From positions 1 to 62,260 of the forward strand of contig JABGPZ010000036.1 in NCBI GenBank assembly GCA_018644725.1: a DNA stretch of 62,260 bases, written 5' to 3'. This document shows, one piece after another, positions 16,346-26,737 of this stretch. Each line of letters opens with the position of its first letter. The stretch's first letter is position 1. A model generated the notes under the pieces. It ran no database searches, had not been told where the DNA came from, and worked only from the letters and a program-made list of their open reading frames with translations. The translations under genes and the position numbers were made by a program. Source of the DNA: Phycisphaerales bacterium (lineage in GTDB: Bacteria; Planctomycetota; Phycisphaerae; SM23-33).

Positions 16346-17228
16346 ACTTCTGCAATGGATCAATGTCGCGCCCGACGGGTTGATTTTGCCGATGGCGTGG
16401 GCGTGTGCGCTGATGGCGGTCGCGGGCGTGGGCGTGGGAATCGCGTCGAGCATTTTCGGAGTCGGCGGGGGGTTCCTCGTCGTACCGATGTTGTATCTGC
16501 TGGGCATGCCCTATGGCCTGGTGACCGGAACGAGCATCTGTAGCATTGTCGGCACGACGGCCTCGGGGGTGGTGACGCATCACCGCGAGGGGAACGTCTG
16601 CACGCGGACGATGTGGATCCTCGGCCTGGGCGCGATGCTTGGCGGCGCGGGCGGAAAGGCGCTTCAGCTAGCATATGAACGGGCCTATCCCGCAACGTCC
16701 GAATGGGTGCTCGGAGTCGGCTGTGTGTTGGTGCTGCTGGCGTTGTCGGCGCTGGTGTTCTTCAAGCCGCACCGTCCCGAAGGCAAGTCGTTCATGCAGC
16801 GGATTTCGCTGGGCTGGCGCGTGGACCTTCCCGCCGCCAGGATCGAAGGTGTCGCGCTGTTGGGGCTGATCGCGATCGGCCTTTCTGGCGGGTTGATGGC
16901 CGGGCTGTTTGGCCTGGGCGGGGGCGCGATTTTCGTGCCGCTGATGCTCTTGCTGGTGGGCATGGACATGAAGACGACCGTGGGCACGAAGCTCGGCGTG
17001 ATCCTGATGGGGGCGCTGGCGACGACGGCATATAGCGCGTATCAGGGCCAGGTCTGCCTGCCGCTGGCGATGAGCGTTCTTGTCGGGAGCAGTGTTGGTG
17101 TGCAGCTGGGCATTCGGATCGTGCGCATTCTGCCCGAAGGAAGCCACCGCCGCGGGTTCGCCATTCTCATCGCGTCCTCCGCACTGGCCATGGCGGCCAA
17201 ACTGATCTACAAAGCCCTGACGGGGTAA
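16338..17228 (+). CDS. TauE/SafE-family membrane permease
   Basis: 296 residues with about eight predicted membrane helices. The paired glycine-rich repeats GIASSIFGVGGGFLVVPMLY and GLMAGLFGLGGGAIFVPLML are diagnostic of the family. Members export sulfite, sulfoacetate or other small anions, and the substrate here is not deducible. GGGGAG precedes the ATG at 16338. It is the last gene of the short string that begins at 16143. The following 17229-17504 holds the rex control region. Confidence 0.9.
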   Translation: MDELLQWINVAPDGLILPMAWACALMAVAGVGVGIASSIFGVGGGFLVVPMLYLLGMPYGLVTGTSICSIVGTTASGVVTHHREGNVCTRTMWILGLGAMLGGAGGKALQLAYERAYPATSEWVLGVGCVLVLLALSALVFFKPHRPEGKSFMQRISLGWRVDLPAARIEGVALLGLIAIGLSGGLMAGLFGLGGGAIFVPLMLLLVGMDMKTTVGTKLGVILMGALATTAYSAYQGQVCLPLAMSVLVGSSVGVQLGIRIVRILPEGSHRRGFAILIASSALAMAAKLIYKALTG

Positions 17229-17291
17229 AAGGGGTTTGTTTTTGAGATTGAGTCTCAATTGGTCTTTCTGGGGGAAATGTAGAGGTAGGTC

Positions 17292-17319
17292 TTGACATAT
17301 TTTTTCGGGTCGTTACACT
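17292..17319 (+). promoter_or_regulatory. Promoter of the rex-hyd region
   Basis: TTGACA, 16 nt, TACACT. The expected start point is near 17326, immediately before the Rex box. Confidence 0.6.
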
Positions 17320-17332
17320 GTCTCGGCATTGT

Positions 17333-17350
17333 TTGTGAAAATTTTCACAG
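17333..17350 (+). promoter_or_regulatory. Rex operator
   Basis: TTGTGAAAATTTTCACAG matches the Rex consensus TTGTGAAWWWWTTCACAA at 17 of 18 positions. It lies just downstream of the expected start point of the 17292 promoter and about 155 bp before the rex ATG, so Rex should repress itself, and the hydrogenase genes if they are read from here, when NADH is low. Confidence 0.85.
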
Positions 17351-17410
17351 ACAAATGTAGAAAAACATCGGAAGCTGTTCTGGAAGTCGCGGCCCCCGGG
17401 GCGCATGACC

Positions 17411-17419
17411 TGTTATAAT
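17411..17419 (+). promoter_or_regulatory. Extended -10 promoter candidate upstream of rex
   Basis: TGTTATAAT (TGn extension plus a perfect TATAAT) without a good -35, 85 nt before rex and downstream of the Rex box. Confidence 0.35.
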
Positions 17420-17504
17420 AGAGCAGGTTGTCGCCGCTCAAGAGGCGTTATCGATTTCACAGCACTAAACGAAACGACGATTCCCCCATCCAAGGATCAA
17501 AACG

Positions 17505-18140
17505 ATGGCATCGGAAAAAACCATAGGCCGATTGACGCTCTACCGACGCATCCTGAACGAAACCGTTCTGGAGGGCATCGAGAGCATTCACTCGCACACG
17601 CTGGCGGCAAAGGCTGGCGCGTCGAGTGCGCAGGTCCGCCGTGACCTGATGGAGATTGGGTATGTGGGCCATTCGCGCCGGGGCTATGACGTGATGGGGC
17701 TGATCGAAAGCCTGCGGGAATTTCTCGACGCGCCGGGCGGCCAAGGGGTCGCGCTGGTGGGGGTCGGGAACCTTGGGCGTGCGGTGCTGGCCTATTTCGC
17801 CGGTCGTCGCCCTTCGCTGGCGATTCGCGCGGCGTTCGATGTGGATTCGCAAAAGGTCGGTCGCGTGGTGCATGGGTGCCGCTGCTGGCCGATGGACAAA
17901 ATCGAAGACGTGATCGCCGAAGAGCAGATCACCACGGCCGTGATCGCGGTTCCGGTGGCGTCGGCCCAAGACGCGGCCGAGCGCGCCATCCGCGGCGGCG
18001 TTCGAGGAATCCTGAACTTCGCGCCCGTCCCCCTGGACCTGCCCGAGGACATCCACGTCGAGAACATCGACATGGGCATGGCGCTGGAAAAGGTCGCCTA
18101 TTTCAGCCGCGCCGACCAGACTACAGACCAGACTACATAA
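17505..18140 (+). CDS. rex: Redox-sensing transcriptional repressor Rex
   Basis: 211 residues. The N-terminal winged helix (residues 8-80: LTLYRRILNETVLEGIESI, AGASSAQVRRDLMEIGYVG) is followed by a Rossmann NAD(H) domain with GVGNLGRAVLAYF, and the Rex-typical end GILNFAPVPLDLPEDIHVEN plus a swapped C-terminal helix. Rex homodimers bind DNA when the NADH/NAD+ ratio is low and release on NADH. The matching operator is 155 bp upstream and the trimeric hydrogenase genes start 100 bp downstream, so both are probable targets. A CGGGCA/TGCCCG hairpin sits in the rex-hydC gap and may tune downstream expression. Confidence 0.96.
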   Translation: MASEKTIGRLTLYRRILNETVLEGIESIHSHTLAAKAGASSAQVRRDLMEIGYVGHSRRGYDVMGLIESLREFLDAPGGQGVALVGVGNLGRAVLAYFAGRRPSLAIRAAFDVDSQKVGRVVHGCRCWPMDKIEDVIAEEQITTAVIAVPVASAQDAAERAIRGGVRGILNFAPVPLDLPEDIHVENIDMGMALEKVAYFSRADQTTDQTT

Positions 18141-18239
18141 GAAGCAACATGCGGGCATTTGCCCGTCGATTCGATACAGAGTAGAACACACACGGGCGGG
18201 CTCTCAGGCCTGCCTTTACCGCAACGAAAGGATAACCGA

Positions 18240-18709
18240 ATGTTCCCCAAAGGTGTACAGGGAATTCTGGACCGCTACCCCAACGCAGGGCGCGACCAGT
18301 TGATCCCCATCCTCCAGGAAGTACAGGACTCCATGGGCTATTTGTCCAAGGGTGCTGTCGTGGCGATTGGCAAGGCGTTGAATTTGCCCGCGAGCAAAAT
18401 CTACGGCGTTGCCACGTTCTACAACCAGTTCCGCTTTGAACCCCTCGGCAAGAACCACGTTCAGGTCTGCCGCGGGACCGCCTGCCACGTCAAAGGCTCG
18501 GGCACAGTTCTCGAAGCGATGGAAAAGGAACTCGGCATCGAAGCCGGCCAAACCAGCCGCGACGGCAACTTCAGTATCGAAGTGGTCGCCTGCATCGGCG
18601 CGTGTGGCCTTGCTCCGGTGATCGCCATCAACGGCGAATTCCACGCCAAAGTCACCACCGATCAAATCAGTGGACTGCTGGCGGAGTATCGTGAAACGGA
18701 GGAACAGGC

Positions 18710-18713
<4 letters not shown>
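18240..18713 (+). CDS. hydC: [FeFe]-hydrogenase gamma subunit HydC (NuoE-like)
   Basis: 157 residues, thioredoxin-fold [2Fe-2S] protein of the NuoE family. Ligands are visible as CRGTACHVKG and CIGACGLAP. ILDRYPNAGRDQLIPILQEV and YGVATFYNQFRF are family stretches. GAAAGGA precedes the ATG at 18240. The last bases overlap the hydB start (ATGA), indicating translational coupling. As part of a HydABC complex it passes electrons between NADH/FMN in HydB and ferredoxin or the H-cluster. Confidence 0.95.
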
Positions 18714-20647
<1,934 letters not shown>

Positions 20648-20652
20648 CTGCA

Positions 20653-22386
20653 ATGAGCACCTCTATCACTATCAATGTCAATGGCCGCGATATCGAAGCC
20701 CGCAAAGGCGAGATGATCATCAAGGCCCTCGAGCGCGACGGCATTCACGTGCCCACGCTCTGCTATATGAAAGATCTCGCTCCGACCGGTGCTTGCCGGA
20801 TGTGCGTGGTCGAAATCGAAGGCCAGCGCACTCTCGCACCCAGTTGCGCGTTCCCCGTCGCCGAAGGCATGGTCATCCAGACCCACTCGCCTCGCGTGAA
20901 GATGGCGCGCAAGACCATTATCGAGCTGCTGCTGGCGGACCACCCGGACGACTGCCTCTATTGTGAGCGCAGCGGCCAGTGCCAGTTGCAAACGCTGGCG
21001 ATTGAATATGATGTTCGCCAACGTCGCGTGATGGGCTCCAAGAGCCACTGCGGGATGGACTTTTCCAGCCCGTCGCTGGTGCGCGACCCCGACAAGTGCA
21101 TCCTCTGCGGCAAATGCGTCCGTATTTGCGAAGAAGTGCAACACGTTTCGGCGATTGACTTCACCAAGCGTGGCAGCGAGTCGCTGATTTCGACGACGTT
21201 CGACCAGGGCCTGAACATTTCCAGCTGCATCAATTGCGGCCAGTGCATTACGGTGTGCCCCACGGGCGCACTGCGCGAAAAGCGCTCGATCCGCGAAGTC
21301 GCCGAGGCTCTGAACGATCCGGAAATGACCGTGGTCGTCCAACACGCTCCTGCAGTGAGTGTCGCCTTGGGCGAAGAATTCGGCATGAAGCAGGGCACCG
21401 ACGTCGTCGGCGTGATGCACACCGCGTTCCGCCGTCTGGGCTTTGACAACGTGTTCAGTACTAGCTTTACCGCTGACCTGACGATCATGGAAGAAGCGAC
21501 CGAACTGGTCCAGCGTGTCACCGGTGGTGGCGCACTGCCGATGTTCACCAGCTGTAGCCCTGGCTGGGTGAAGTTTGTCGAACAATATCACCCTGACTTC
21601 CTCAAGAATATCTCGACCTGCAAGAGCCCCCAGCAGATGATGGGCGCAGTCATCAAGACCTATTTCGCCGAGAAGAATAAGATTGACCCCGCGAAAATCT
21701 TCAGCGTTTCGGTGATGCCGTGTACCGCCAAGAAGTTCGAAATCACCCGTCCCGGCATGGGGCGCGATGGCGTTCGCGATGTGGATGCGGTTCTGACGAC
21801 CCGCGAGCTGGCGAAGATGATTCGCGCGGCCGGGCTGGACCTGTCCAAGCTCGAGCCGACTCCCGCAGACACGCCCTTCGGCAATCGTTCGACGGCCGGG
21901 AAGCTCTTTGGGGCGTCCGGCGGTGTGATGGAAGCGGCGCTTCGTACGGGCTACTTCCTGATTACGGGGAACGAACTCGAAGATCTCAAATTTGAAGCCG
22001 TCCGCGGCCTCGACGGCATCAAAGAAGCCAAGATTCCGATCACCGACGATCTGACGATCGGCGTGGCGGTGGCTTCGAGTCTTGCCAATGCCCAGACGCT
22101 CATCGAGCAGATTCGCAACGGGCGCGACGACCTGCACTTCATCGAAGTGATGACCTGCCCGGGTGGGTGTGTCAACGGTGGCGGCCAGCCGTTCTACCAG
22201 GACGAAGACGCCGTTCGCAACCGCATGGGTGCGCTGTACAAGATCGACATGGAAGGTGACATCCGCTGTAGCCACCAGAATCCCGCGATCCAGGAACTCT
22301 ACGCCGAATACCTTGGCGAGCCTTGCGGCCACAAGAGTCACGAGATTCTTCACACGCATTATACCAAACGCGAAACGACTATCTAA
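20653..22386 (+). CDS. hydA: [FeFe]-hydrogenase catalytic subunit HydA
   Basis: 577 residues. Order of domains: plant-type [2Fe-2S] (CYMKDLAPTGACRMCVVE), His-ligated [4Fe-4S] (HPDDCLYCERSGQC), two [4Fe-4S] (CILCGKCVRICEEV, CINCGQCITVCPTG), then the H-cluster domain with L1 TSCSPGW, L2 MPCTAKKFE and L3 TCPGGCVNGGGQP, and a small C-terminal HydA region. It catalyses H+ reduction or H2 oxidation. L1 has Ser where the commonest motif TSCCPGW has the second Cys. The start at 20653 is preferred because it gives the standard ferredoxin N-terminus. Its last codons are duplicated 57 bp downstream. No maturases HydEFG are in the window. Confidence 0.96.
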   Translation: MSTSITINVNGRDIEARKGEMIIKALERDGIHVPTLCYMKDLAPTGACRMCVVEIEGQRTLAPSCAFPVAEGMVIQTHSPRVKMARKTIIELLLADHPDDCLYCERSGQCQLQTLAIEYDVRQRRVMGSKSHCGMDFSSPSLVRDPDKCILCGKCVRICEEVQHVSAIDFTKRGSESLISTTFDQGLNISSCINCGQCITVCPTGALREKRSIREVAEALNDPEMTVVVQHAPAVSVALGEEFGMKQGTDVVGVMHTAFRRLGFDNVFSTSFTADLTIMEEATELVQRVTGGGALPMFTSCSPGWVKFVEQYHPDFLKNISTCKSPQQMMGAVIKTYFAEKNKIDPAKIFSVSVMPCTAKKFEITRPGMGRDGVRDVDAVLTTRELAKMIRAAGLDLSKLEPTPADTPFGNRSTAGKLFGASGGVMEAALRTGYFLITGNELEDLKFEAVRGLDGIKEAKIPITDDLTIGVAVASSLANAQTLIEQIRNGRDDLHFIEVMTCPGGCVNGGGQPFYQDEDAVRNRMGALYKIDMEGDIRCSHQNPAIQELYAEYLGEPCGHKSHEILHTHYTKRETTI

Positions 22387-22442
22387 CGAGTCCTGTCGTT
22401 CTTTGATGAAGCGATTCATTGAAAACGCGAAACGACTATCTA
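22366..22442 (+). repeat. 20-bp direct repeat duplicating the hydA 3' end
   Basis: AAACGCGAAACGACTATCTA occurs at 22366-22385 (last codons K-R-E-T-T-I and stop of hydA) and again at 22423-22442, followed by A in one copy and G in the other. 37 nt of unrelated sequence separate them. Confidence 0.9.
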
Positions 22443-22484
22443 GCAGGGTGCGGCTTTGGCCGAACTCTTTTAAGGAGACCTATT

Positions 22485-22868
22485 ATGGGTAAGACAATTA
22501 TGGTGATCGACACAGACGTCGCCTACCTCAAAATGATCAAGACCTGCTTCACCGTCGATGGCCACAAGGTGATTACCTGTGACCAGGCCGAAGGCGCGTT
22601 CGAGACGTTCCTCGAAGCCAAGCCCGACGCCGTCGTCACCGGGATCGTTCTTGAAACGGAAGATGCAGGGTTCACCCTCGCCTATCAGATCAAGAAGGCC
22701 TCGCCGACCACGCCCGTGATCATCGTCACCGACGTGATCGAAAAAACTGGCATCGAATTCGAAGCGGTCCTCGAAGAGGAAAAATCCTGGATCAAGGCCG
22801 ACGCGCTGGTCAACAAGCCCGTCCGCATGGAACAAATCGAGGCGCTCATCGAGCAACTCACCGCCTAA
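22485..22868 (+). CDS. Stand-alone receiver-like protein lacking the phospho-acceptor Asp
   Basis: 127 residues with CheY fold features: MVIDTDVAYLKMI at the acidic pocket, VIIVTD and the conserved Lys of NKPVRMEQIEALI. The strand that should carry the phosphorylated Asp reads KPDAVVTGIVLETED, leaving Gly53 (or Thr52) in its place, so normal phosphorylation is unlikely. AAGGAG precedes the ATG. It sits 98 bp after hydA and before a hybrid histidine kinase, so a structural or inhibitory role in the hydrogenase locus is plausible but not shown. Confidence 0.85.
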   Translation: MGKTIMVIDTDVAYLKMIKTCFTVDGHKVITCDQAEGAFETFLEAKPDAVVTGIVLETEDAGFTLAYQIKKASPTTPVIIVTDVIEKTGIEFEAVLEEEKSWIKADALVNKPVRMEQIEALIEQLTA

Positions 22869-22893
22869 GTTCCGACCGATTTGACAGATTCCG

Positions 22894-22934
22894 CGCACTC
22901 TATCGTCTTTTGACGGTGGAGTGCGTGTTTTTTT
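22894..22934 (+). terminator. Rho-independent terminator after the receiver gene
   Basis: CGCACTC ... GAGTGCG stem with an inner GTC/GAC pairing and a run of T. It ends the hyd transcript. Confidence 0.85.
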
Positions 22935-23138
22935 TTGTAATTGTGGAAATTTGCTAAAGATAGAGGCATGCGATGGGCGATATTCTAATTGACTGTGCAG
23001 ATGTAGCATAGTCAATGAGATGATTGCATACTTCATTGCGGGTTGGATGGACCTTGCGCGAAGAGCGGGCGTCCCTCGTGGGGCGGCATTTGTCTTATTG
23101 CTGTATGATGCACCTTAGGGATAGGAAACGAGAATTCA

Positions 23139-25010
23139 ATGACCAGCAGTACCGACGTTCTTCTCATTGAGGGCGATGCCCTGTGCCGGAAGAACCTTCG
23201 CAAGCGCCTGGAAGAACAGGGCTATTGTGTAACCGTGGCGGCAAGCCCCGAAGAGGGCTTGGCTTTTTTACGATCCCCCAAGCCGCGCTTGGTGGTCGCC
23301 GATGTGGGCCATCCTGAATTGTGTGGGTTGGAGCTGTCTCATCAACTCAACCAAGAGCCTCATACGTCCTCGCTCCCGGTGTTTCTGGTCTCGCCAGAGC
23401 ATTGTCCCACTGTTCATCACCGTGCCAATGAACTCGGCGCAGAAGTACACTGGGCCTCGCGGGACAGCGTTGATGCGCTGCTGGAGCGAATCCGCGAACA
23501 CGTCGAGCCGTCGTATCTTACGGGGAGCTTGACTCCCGAGCAGATGCACACAACATTGAATGCGATTGACGGGGCGCTTTGGCAGGTAGACCCGATTAAA
23601 AACAGCATCAGCTATTCGCCGCACTGGATGGCACGGCTAGGCCTTAAAGGCCAGACTTCCATCGGAGTTGAGGCGTGGGAATCCAGGGTTCACCCAGACG
23701 ATCTCAATGAGATTCGTGTCGCCCGAGATCTGTTTGATGTGAGCGAACTGTATGAAGTGGAATACCGCATTCGCGACGCCGAGGGCAACTGGATGTGGTG
23801 CCTGTCGTGCGGGCGCGTGACCGAAACCAACGAGCAGGGGCAATCGATTCGGATGCGTGGCTATGTGCGAAATATCACCGAGCGCAAAGAGGTCGAGGAG
23901 GCATTGTGGCACCAGGGGCGGGATCGTGAATTTATTCTCAATAACGTTACCGAAGTCATCAGCCATCTCAACACCGAAATGCGCGTGGTTTCGACCAACC
24001 GTGCTGGCATGCGCCGCGCGGGTCTTCCGCACGATGCAATCCTCGGGCGGAAATGTTACGAGGTGTTCCATCCGGGTCATGGCCCGTGTGCGGACTGTCC
24101 ATCACGCCGGGCGTTGGCGACGGGGGAAATGGAAAAAGGGGAGTTGCAACTTGACGACGGGAGCAGCTTTTTGATCACGGCTGAACCGCTTCTCGATCGC
24201 GACGAACGGATTATTGGCGTGGTCGAAAGCGTCTTGGAAATCACCGAGTACAAGAAGCTGCAACACCAGCTTCTCCAGACACAGAAAATGCAGTCCATTG
24301 GTGAACTTGCGGGAACCATGGCGCACGATTTTAAAAATATTCTTCAGGTGGTTCTTGGGTATGGCCGTTTGCTGGAGAATCATGTTGAGGGCAATGAAGA
24401 GGCCGAGACGTTCCTTCGTGAAATTATTGAAACCGCCGAGCATGGCCGGGAATATATCGGACGATTGTTGCAGGTTCAGCATCGCGGCAAACCGGAATCG
24501 TTCATTCCCATGGCCCCGTCGGAGCTTCTCGGGGAGCACTTCTATCGGATGATTGATAATATCGTGGGTGCGGGAGTTCGTCTTTCGATTACTCTCGACG
24601 CGGACCTGCCGGCCATTCGTGGCAATCTCAGCCAACTCGAACAGGTGTTGATGAATTTGTGCATCAATGCCCGCGATGCAATGGACGCCAAGGGCGATCT
24701 GACGATTCACGCGAGTTGTTCGCATCGGCATGATCCGACCATCTCGATTCCCCATCGCCCCGATGCGCGGGACTATATCTGCATTGCGGTGCGCGACACG
24801 GGGTGCGGGATTCCGCAGAGTAATCTGGACCGGATTTTCGAGCCATTTTTCACGACCAAAGACCAGAAGGGGACCGGTTTGGGGTTGGTGGGAGTGTATA
24901 CAATGATTCAGTCGCACGGCGGGTTTATTGATGTTGACAGTGTAGCCGGCGAGGGCAGTGAACTGCGGGTGTATTTGCCTGCGGAACGGTGGGACACTAC
25001 TCCCGAGTAA
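23139..25010 (+). CDS. Hybrid histidine kinase (receiver-PAS-PAS-HisKA-HATPase)
   Basis: 623 residues, no membrane segment. Receiver at 1-115 with an intact acceptor (LVVADVGHPELCG). PAS at about 135-250 ends in the PAC stretch RMRGYVRNITERKEVEEAL. A second PAS (262-375) holds a CADCPSRRA motif. The His box is AHDFKNILQVVLGYGRLL at about 398. The ATPase motifs are NLCINARDAMDAKG, DTGCGIPQSNLDRIFEPF and GTGLGLVGVYTMIQSHGG. The cysteine pair in PAS2 could bind a metal or sense redox. It follows the hydrogenase locus after a terminator, so it has its own promoter. Its 3' end overlaps the next gene tail-to-tail by 14 bp. Confidence 0.94.
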   Translation: MTSSTDVLLIEGDALCRKNLRKRLEEQGYCVTVAASPEEGLAFLRSPKPRLVVADVGHPELCGLELSHQLNQEPHTSSLPVFLVSPEHCPTVHHRANELGAEVHWASRDSVDALLERIREHVEPSYLTGSLTPEQMHTTLNAIDGALWQVDPIKNSISYSPHWMARLGLKGQTSIGVEAWESRVHPDDLNEIRVARDLFDVSELYEVEYRIRDAEGNWMWCLSCGRVTETNEQGQSIRMRGYVRNITERKEVEEALWHQGRDREFILNNVTEVISHLNTEMRVVSTNRAGMRRAGLPHDAILGRKCYEVFHPGHGPCADCPSRRALATGEMEKGELQLDDGSSFLITAEPLLDRDERIIGVVESVLEITEYKKLQHQLLQTQKMQSIGELAGTMAHDFKNILQVVLGYGRLLENHVEGNEEAETFLREIIETAEHGREYIGRLLQVQHRGKPESFIPMAPSELLGEHFYRMIDNIVGAGVRLSITLDADLPAIRGNLSQLEQVLMNLCINARDAMDAKGDLTIHASCSHRHDPTISIPHRPDARDYICIAVRDTGCGIPQSNLDRIFEPFFTTKDQKGTGLGLVGVYTMIQSHGGFIDVDSVAGEGSELRVYLPAERWDTTPE

Positions 25011-26595
25011 ACGTCGCGCGCTGGAGAACGTCGCGGTAGAATTCTTCGCCGCTGGCGGCAACGCACCACGGCTGGATCGCGCCGCGGGATTGGTAGAATT
25101 CCAATTCGGCGACTTGTTGGCAATCGACGAGACGCTGGAGCATCGTTTCGAGGAGCTCGCGTTCTGTTTGGCGGATGGCCTGGCTTTGGGTGCGGAGTGT
25201 GTCTGCGTCGCCGCCGCCGAGCGCGAGACGGCGCTGGGTTTGGCGTTGAGTTTTGAGTTGTGTGCTATGATCCGGATCGAATTGGTGGAGTTTGTCTTCG
25301 AGCGTTTTCTCGTTGCGACAGGCGGCAAGTTCGGCCTGGGCAGTTTGAATCCATTCCGGCATCGCGCCCGCGAGCTCGGCCGAGGAGAGAGTGTCCCGGC
25401 CCCCAAAGCGCTGGAGGTGGGCGGGGAGGACGATGGGAGTCTCCAATTCGCCGAGGCGATCGAGCAGATGGAAATGGACGCGGAGAATCGGCGCGACCCC
25501 GCCCGGCAGAAGCCCCGCCGAGTGAAGCAACTCGGCGAATCGGTGCGCGGTGGGCATGTAGATCGAGCCGTGGTCCGGCAGGGCGAGCGGTTCGCCGCCG
25601 GGGAGCATGCGCGCCTGAAGGACCAGTAGCAACGCTTTTCCGCAGAGCGCGATGACACCCGCGTCTTGGAGCGCGTCGACGTCGAGCGTGTTGTTCGCGC
25701 GGAGTGGCAGGCTGTGTTCGCCGAAGCACAACGCCCCTGCGTCGAGGGTGCATTCGCAGCGGACCATGCGGCCGTCGCGGCGGAGGATGGCGTAGAAGGG
25801 GAGCTCGCCCGCGTCGATGTCGAGCGGATGAACGCCGAGGGGCACGTCGGCTACGGCGCGGTTGTAGAGTCCCGCGGCGAGGTCGTAGTTCTGTGTGAAC
25901 AGTTCGAGCGCGGCGAGGTGTTCGCGCCGATGGCCGAGCGCCATGTCCGTGCTGGAGAGGGTGATGGCGGTGTCGGGCAGGGCCGGGGTGAGCCAGCGGC
26001 CATAGACCTCGGCGAGCGTCGCGGGTGATTGGGCGTAGATCGCGTCCAGCTCGCGGCGGTAGCGCGCAAAGAGTTCGGCGGTGCGGGCTTGGGCATCGGT
26101 CGCGGGGAAGCTGCCCAGCGTGTCCGCCTCGGCGAGGTCGATCATCGCGGAGAGATGTGGCCGGGTTTCGCTCGCGCCGAGGTCACCCAAGAGCCGGTGG
26201 TGATTGCGGTCGAACACGAAGCTACTGCCGACGAGGATGTGTGTGTCGCTTTGGGAAAACCGGTCGTAGAACTCTGGCGCGGTGAGGTCCAGTTGCCGGC
26301 TGAGCGTTCGCAGTGAAAGCCCCAACGAGTCCAGCAGCACGCGCGGCTCGAACGGCAGGCGGCCGAGAAATTCGCTGTAAAACAGGGACGCGCCCCACGA
26401 TTGACCGCCGGAGGGGTGGAACTGTTCGCGGCAGATCCGCAGCGTCGGATCGTCGAGCGTCGCGCCGAGATCGGTAAACGCCACGTCGATGTCTTCGACG
26501 CAGTGCCGGACGCTCTCGCCGCTGGCCGCGAGGGCGGCGAGCTTGGCGGGCGTGTCCCACAGCGGATTCGAGTTTTGATCGATACTGAGCGTCAT
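24997..26595 (-). CDS. Protein of unknown function (532 aa)
   Basis: No family recognised. It is soluble, acidic, with no signal peptide or membrane helix and no obvious catalytic motif. It contains an aromatic-rich N-terminal third (QSWGASLFYSEFLGRLPFEP), a central region with PLDIDAGELPFYAILRRDGR, and a Gln/Arg-rich helical stretch near the C-terminus (LKTQRQTQRRLALGGGDAD). GAGGGG lies before ATG 26595. It is convergent with the histidine kinase gene (14-bp overlap) and divergent from the peroxiredoxin gene. Confidence 0.85.
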   Translation of the reverse strand: MTLSIDQNSNPLWDTPAKLAALAASGESVRHCVEDIDVAFTDLGATLDDPTLRICREQFHPSGGQSWGASLFYSEFLGRLPFEPRVLLDSLGLSLRTLSRQLDLTAPEFYDRFSQSDTHILVGSSFVFDRNHHRLLGDLGASETRPHLSAMIDLAEADTLGSFPATDAQARTAELFARYRRELDAIYAQSPATLAEVYGRWLTPALPDTAITLSSTDMALGHRREHLAALELFTQNYDLAAGLYNRAVADVPLGVHPLDIDAGELPFYAILRRDGRMVRCECTLDAGALCFGEHSLPLRANNTLDVDALQDAGVIALCGKALLLVLQARMLPGGEPLALPDHGSIYMPTAHRFAELLHSAGLLPGGVAPILRVHFHLLDRLGELETPIVLPAHLQRFGGRDTLSSAELAGAMPEWIQTAQAELAACRNEKTLEDKLHQFDPDHSTQLKTQRQTQRRLALGGGDADTLRTQSQAIRQTERELLETMLQRLVDCQQVAELEFYQSRGAIQPWCVAASGEEFYRDVLQRATFTRE

Positions 26596-26642
26596 GTACC
26601 CCTCAAGATAACCGACCGTGCGCAAAGAAAAAAGGGGAGACC

Positions 26643-26672
26643 TTGAAAACACGTTCCCCTTGCGCCTACAAT
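26643..26672 (+). promoter_or_regulatory. Peroxiredoxin promoter
   Basis: TTGAAA, 18 nt, TACAAT, followed by a roughly 60-nt leader with AAGGAGAG before the ATG. Confidence 0.6.
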
Positions 26673-26737
26673 TGACAGAACCAGTTGATCTTCAAGAGGT
26701 TCTATCCACCAATTCAACTATCACCAAGGAGAGACCC

